Assembly: GCA_902761355.1 (NCBI GenBank)
Contig: CACWJY010000034.1
Span: forward strand, 1-41,841
Direction: 5' to 3'
Length of the DNA stretch: 41,841 nucleotides
Source of the DNA: Fibrobacter succinogenes
Lineage (GTDB): Bacteria; Fibrobacterota; Fibrobacteria; Fibrobacterales; Fibrobacteraceae
In this document: positions 40,931 through 41,841 of the stretch, one piece after another
Numbering within the stretch: position 1 is the first letter of the stretch
How the letters are laid out: each line of letters starts with the position of its first letter
Notes under the pieces: generated by a model
What the model was told of the DNA's origin: nothing
The model's database searches: none
The model's input: the letters and a program-made list of their open reading frames with translations, nothing else
Made by a program: the position numbers and the translations under genes

Positions 40931-41596
40931 ATGAGCAATTCTAAGAATTTTGTTATCGCCCTTGATGGCGGTTCTGGTACCGGTAAGAGTACCACCGCAA
41001 AGATTGTGGCAAAGACTCTCGGCATCACTTATTTGGATACTGGCGCCATGTACCGCGCCGTGACGCTTGCAGCCCTCGATAAGGGGCTTGCTGCCGAAGA
41101 GGGTCCTGCCATGGACGAACTGCTCAAGAACCTTGACCTCGGGTTCGACTCCGAAAATCACATCCTCATTAACGGTGTGAGCCGCGAAAGTGAAATCCGC
41201 GGCATGAAGGTGTCGAGCAACGTGAGCATCTACTGCGCCCTCCCGTCTGTCCGCGCCGCCATGACCGAAAAGCAGCGCGAAATCGGCAAGAAGCAGAGTT
41301 GCATCCTGGATGGTCGCGACATCGGCACCGTCGTTTTCCCCGATGCCAAGTACAAGTTTTTCATGGTGACGGACGTAAAGGTCCGCGCCGAACGCCGCTA
41401 TAAGGAACTCCTTGAAAAGGGAGAGAAGGTGACGCTCGAAGAAGTCCTCAACAACCTGGTCGAACGTGACCGCCTGGACTCCTCCCGCGCAAACGCCCCC
41501 CTCAAGAAAGCGGACGACGCTATTGAAATTGACACTACACACATCTCAATCCAACAACAGGTTCAAAAGATTTCCTTTGTTCCACAACCCAACTAA
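40931..41596 (+). CDS. cmk: Cytidylate kinase
   Basis: Phosphorylates CMP and dCMP with ATP; cytoplasmic. It has 221 residues, normal for the bacterial enzyme. P-loop GGSGTGKST near 13-21; the substrate-binding segments YLDTGAMYRAVTL, GRDIGTVVFPDA, AERRYKEL and RDRLDSSRANAPL are all family features. Its stop is 6 bases before rpsA, a neighbour order common in bacteria. Confidence 0.97.
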   Translation: MSNSKNFVIALDGGSGTGKSTTAKIVAKTLGITYLDTGAMYRAVTLAALDKGLAAEEGPAMDELLKNLDLGFDSENHILINGVSRESEIRGMKVSSNVSIYCALPSVRAAMTEKQREIGKKQSCILDGRDIGTVVFPDAKYKFFMVTDVKVRAERRYKELLEKGEKVTLEEVLNNLVERDRLDSSRANAPLKKADDAIEIDTTHISIQQQVQKISFVPQPN

Positions 41597-41602
41597 ACAA
41601 TA

Positions 41603-41841
41603 TGTCTCAAAATCTCAAATTCGGTACCGCAGAAGATCTCGCTGAAATCCTCGCCGCTCAGGGTGAATGCAGCCCCAACTTCCGTAAGGCCAACGCCGAC
41701 GTGTATGCCGGCATGGATTGCCTCGAACAGGGTAAGCTCGTCACCGGTAAGATCAGCCAGGTGAACGACCAGGAAGTCCTGATCGACGTGAACTACAAGT
41801 CCGAAGGTGTCATTGACCGTGCTGAATTCAAGGACACGGAC
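41603..41841 (+). CDS. rpsA: Ribosomal protein S1, 3' end cut by window
   Basis: The first 79 residues are visible: MSQNLKFGTAEDLAEILAAQ, then an S1-type RNA-binding domain beginning GMDCLEQGKLVTGKISQVND and VLIDVNYKSEGVID. S1 helps mRNA bind the 30S ribosomal subunit. The position directly after cmk supports the call. The gene continues past the window. Confidence 0.9.

Overview
The window looks like a stretch of bacterial chromosome of roughly even base composition, probably from Fibrobacter or a close relative (Fibrobacterota). This is inferred from the protein styles (lipoproteins starting CGDDSS, a Bacteroidetes/Fibrobacter-type PurF, FabV as enoyl reductase) and from the many intergenic -10 boxes lying just before start codons. 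It is mostly housekeeping metabolism. I see no phage, insertion sequence, CRISPR array, tRNA or rRNA. Both end genes are cut by the window: feoB at its 5' end and rpsA at its 3' end.

Layout: feoB (Fe2+ uptake); gltBD (glutamate synthase) behind a consensus-matching sigma-54 promoter; a leftward set pyrE, lipoprotein, outer-membrane protein; a PEGA lipoprotein; a leftward DEAD-box helicase, map and small protein; and a leftward purF-type gene. Then comes a tryptophan cluster, trpE, trpGD, trpCF, a lipoprotein DHH phosphatase, trpB and trpA (16.0-24.4 kb). A COG0523 metallochaperone and a divergent iron alcohol dehydrogenase follow, then a short UvrA-like protein, hisN and hisC, an outer-membrane protein, comEC, a metzincin lipoprotein, DUF4416 and a membrane-anchored gluzincin. 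The window ends with a small toxin-antitoxin pair, asparaginase, fabV, and cmk with rpsA.

The most interesting region is the trp cluster. It contains three RNA leaders of one architecture, each with a sigma-70 promoter ending a few bases before a tiny ORF, a long-range helix linking the start of that ORF to sequence just past its stop, and a terminator. The leaders of trpE (two Trp codons) and trpBA (three Trp codons) are clear transcription attenuators. The third, in front of the DHH phosphatase gene, keeps the helix and terminator but has no Trp codon. In the same 4 kb, trpGD is broken twice (a deletion in the glutaminase part and a 7-base duplication in the transferase part), and the phosphatase gene carries one extra G. 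Whether these are real mutations or assembly errors cannot be settled from this sequence alone.

Other points of note: a palindromic intergenic-type repeat inserted in frame in the UvrA-like gene, a structured element with mutually exclusive stems between trpA and the metallochaperone gene, and a pattern of probable leaderless or near-leaderless transcripts at about nine starts.
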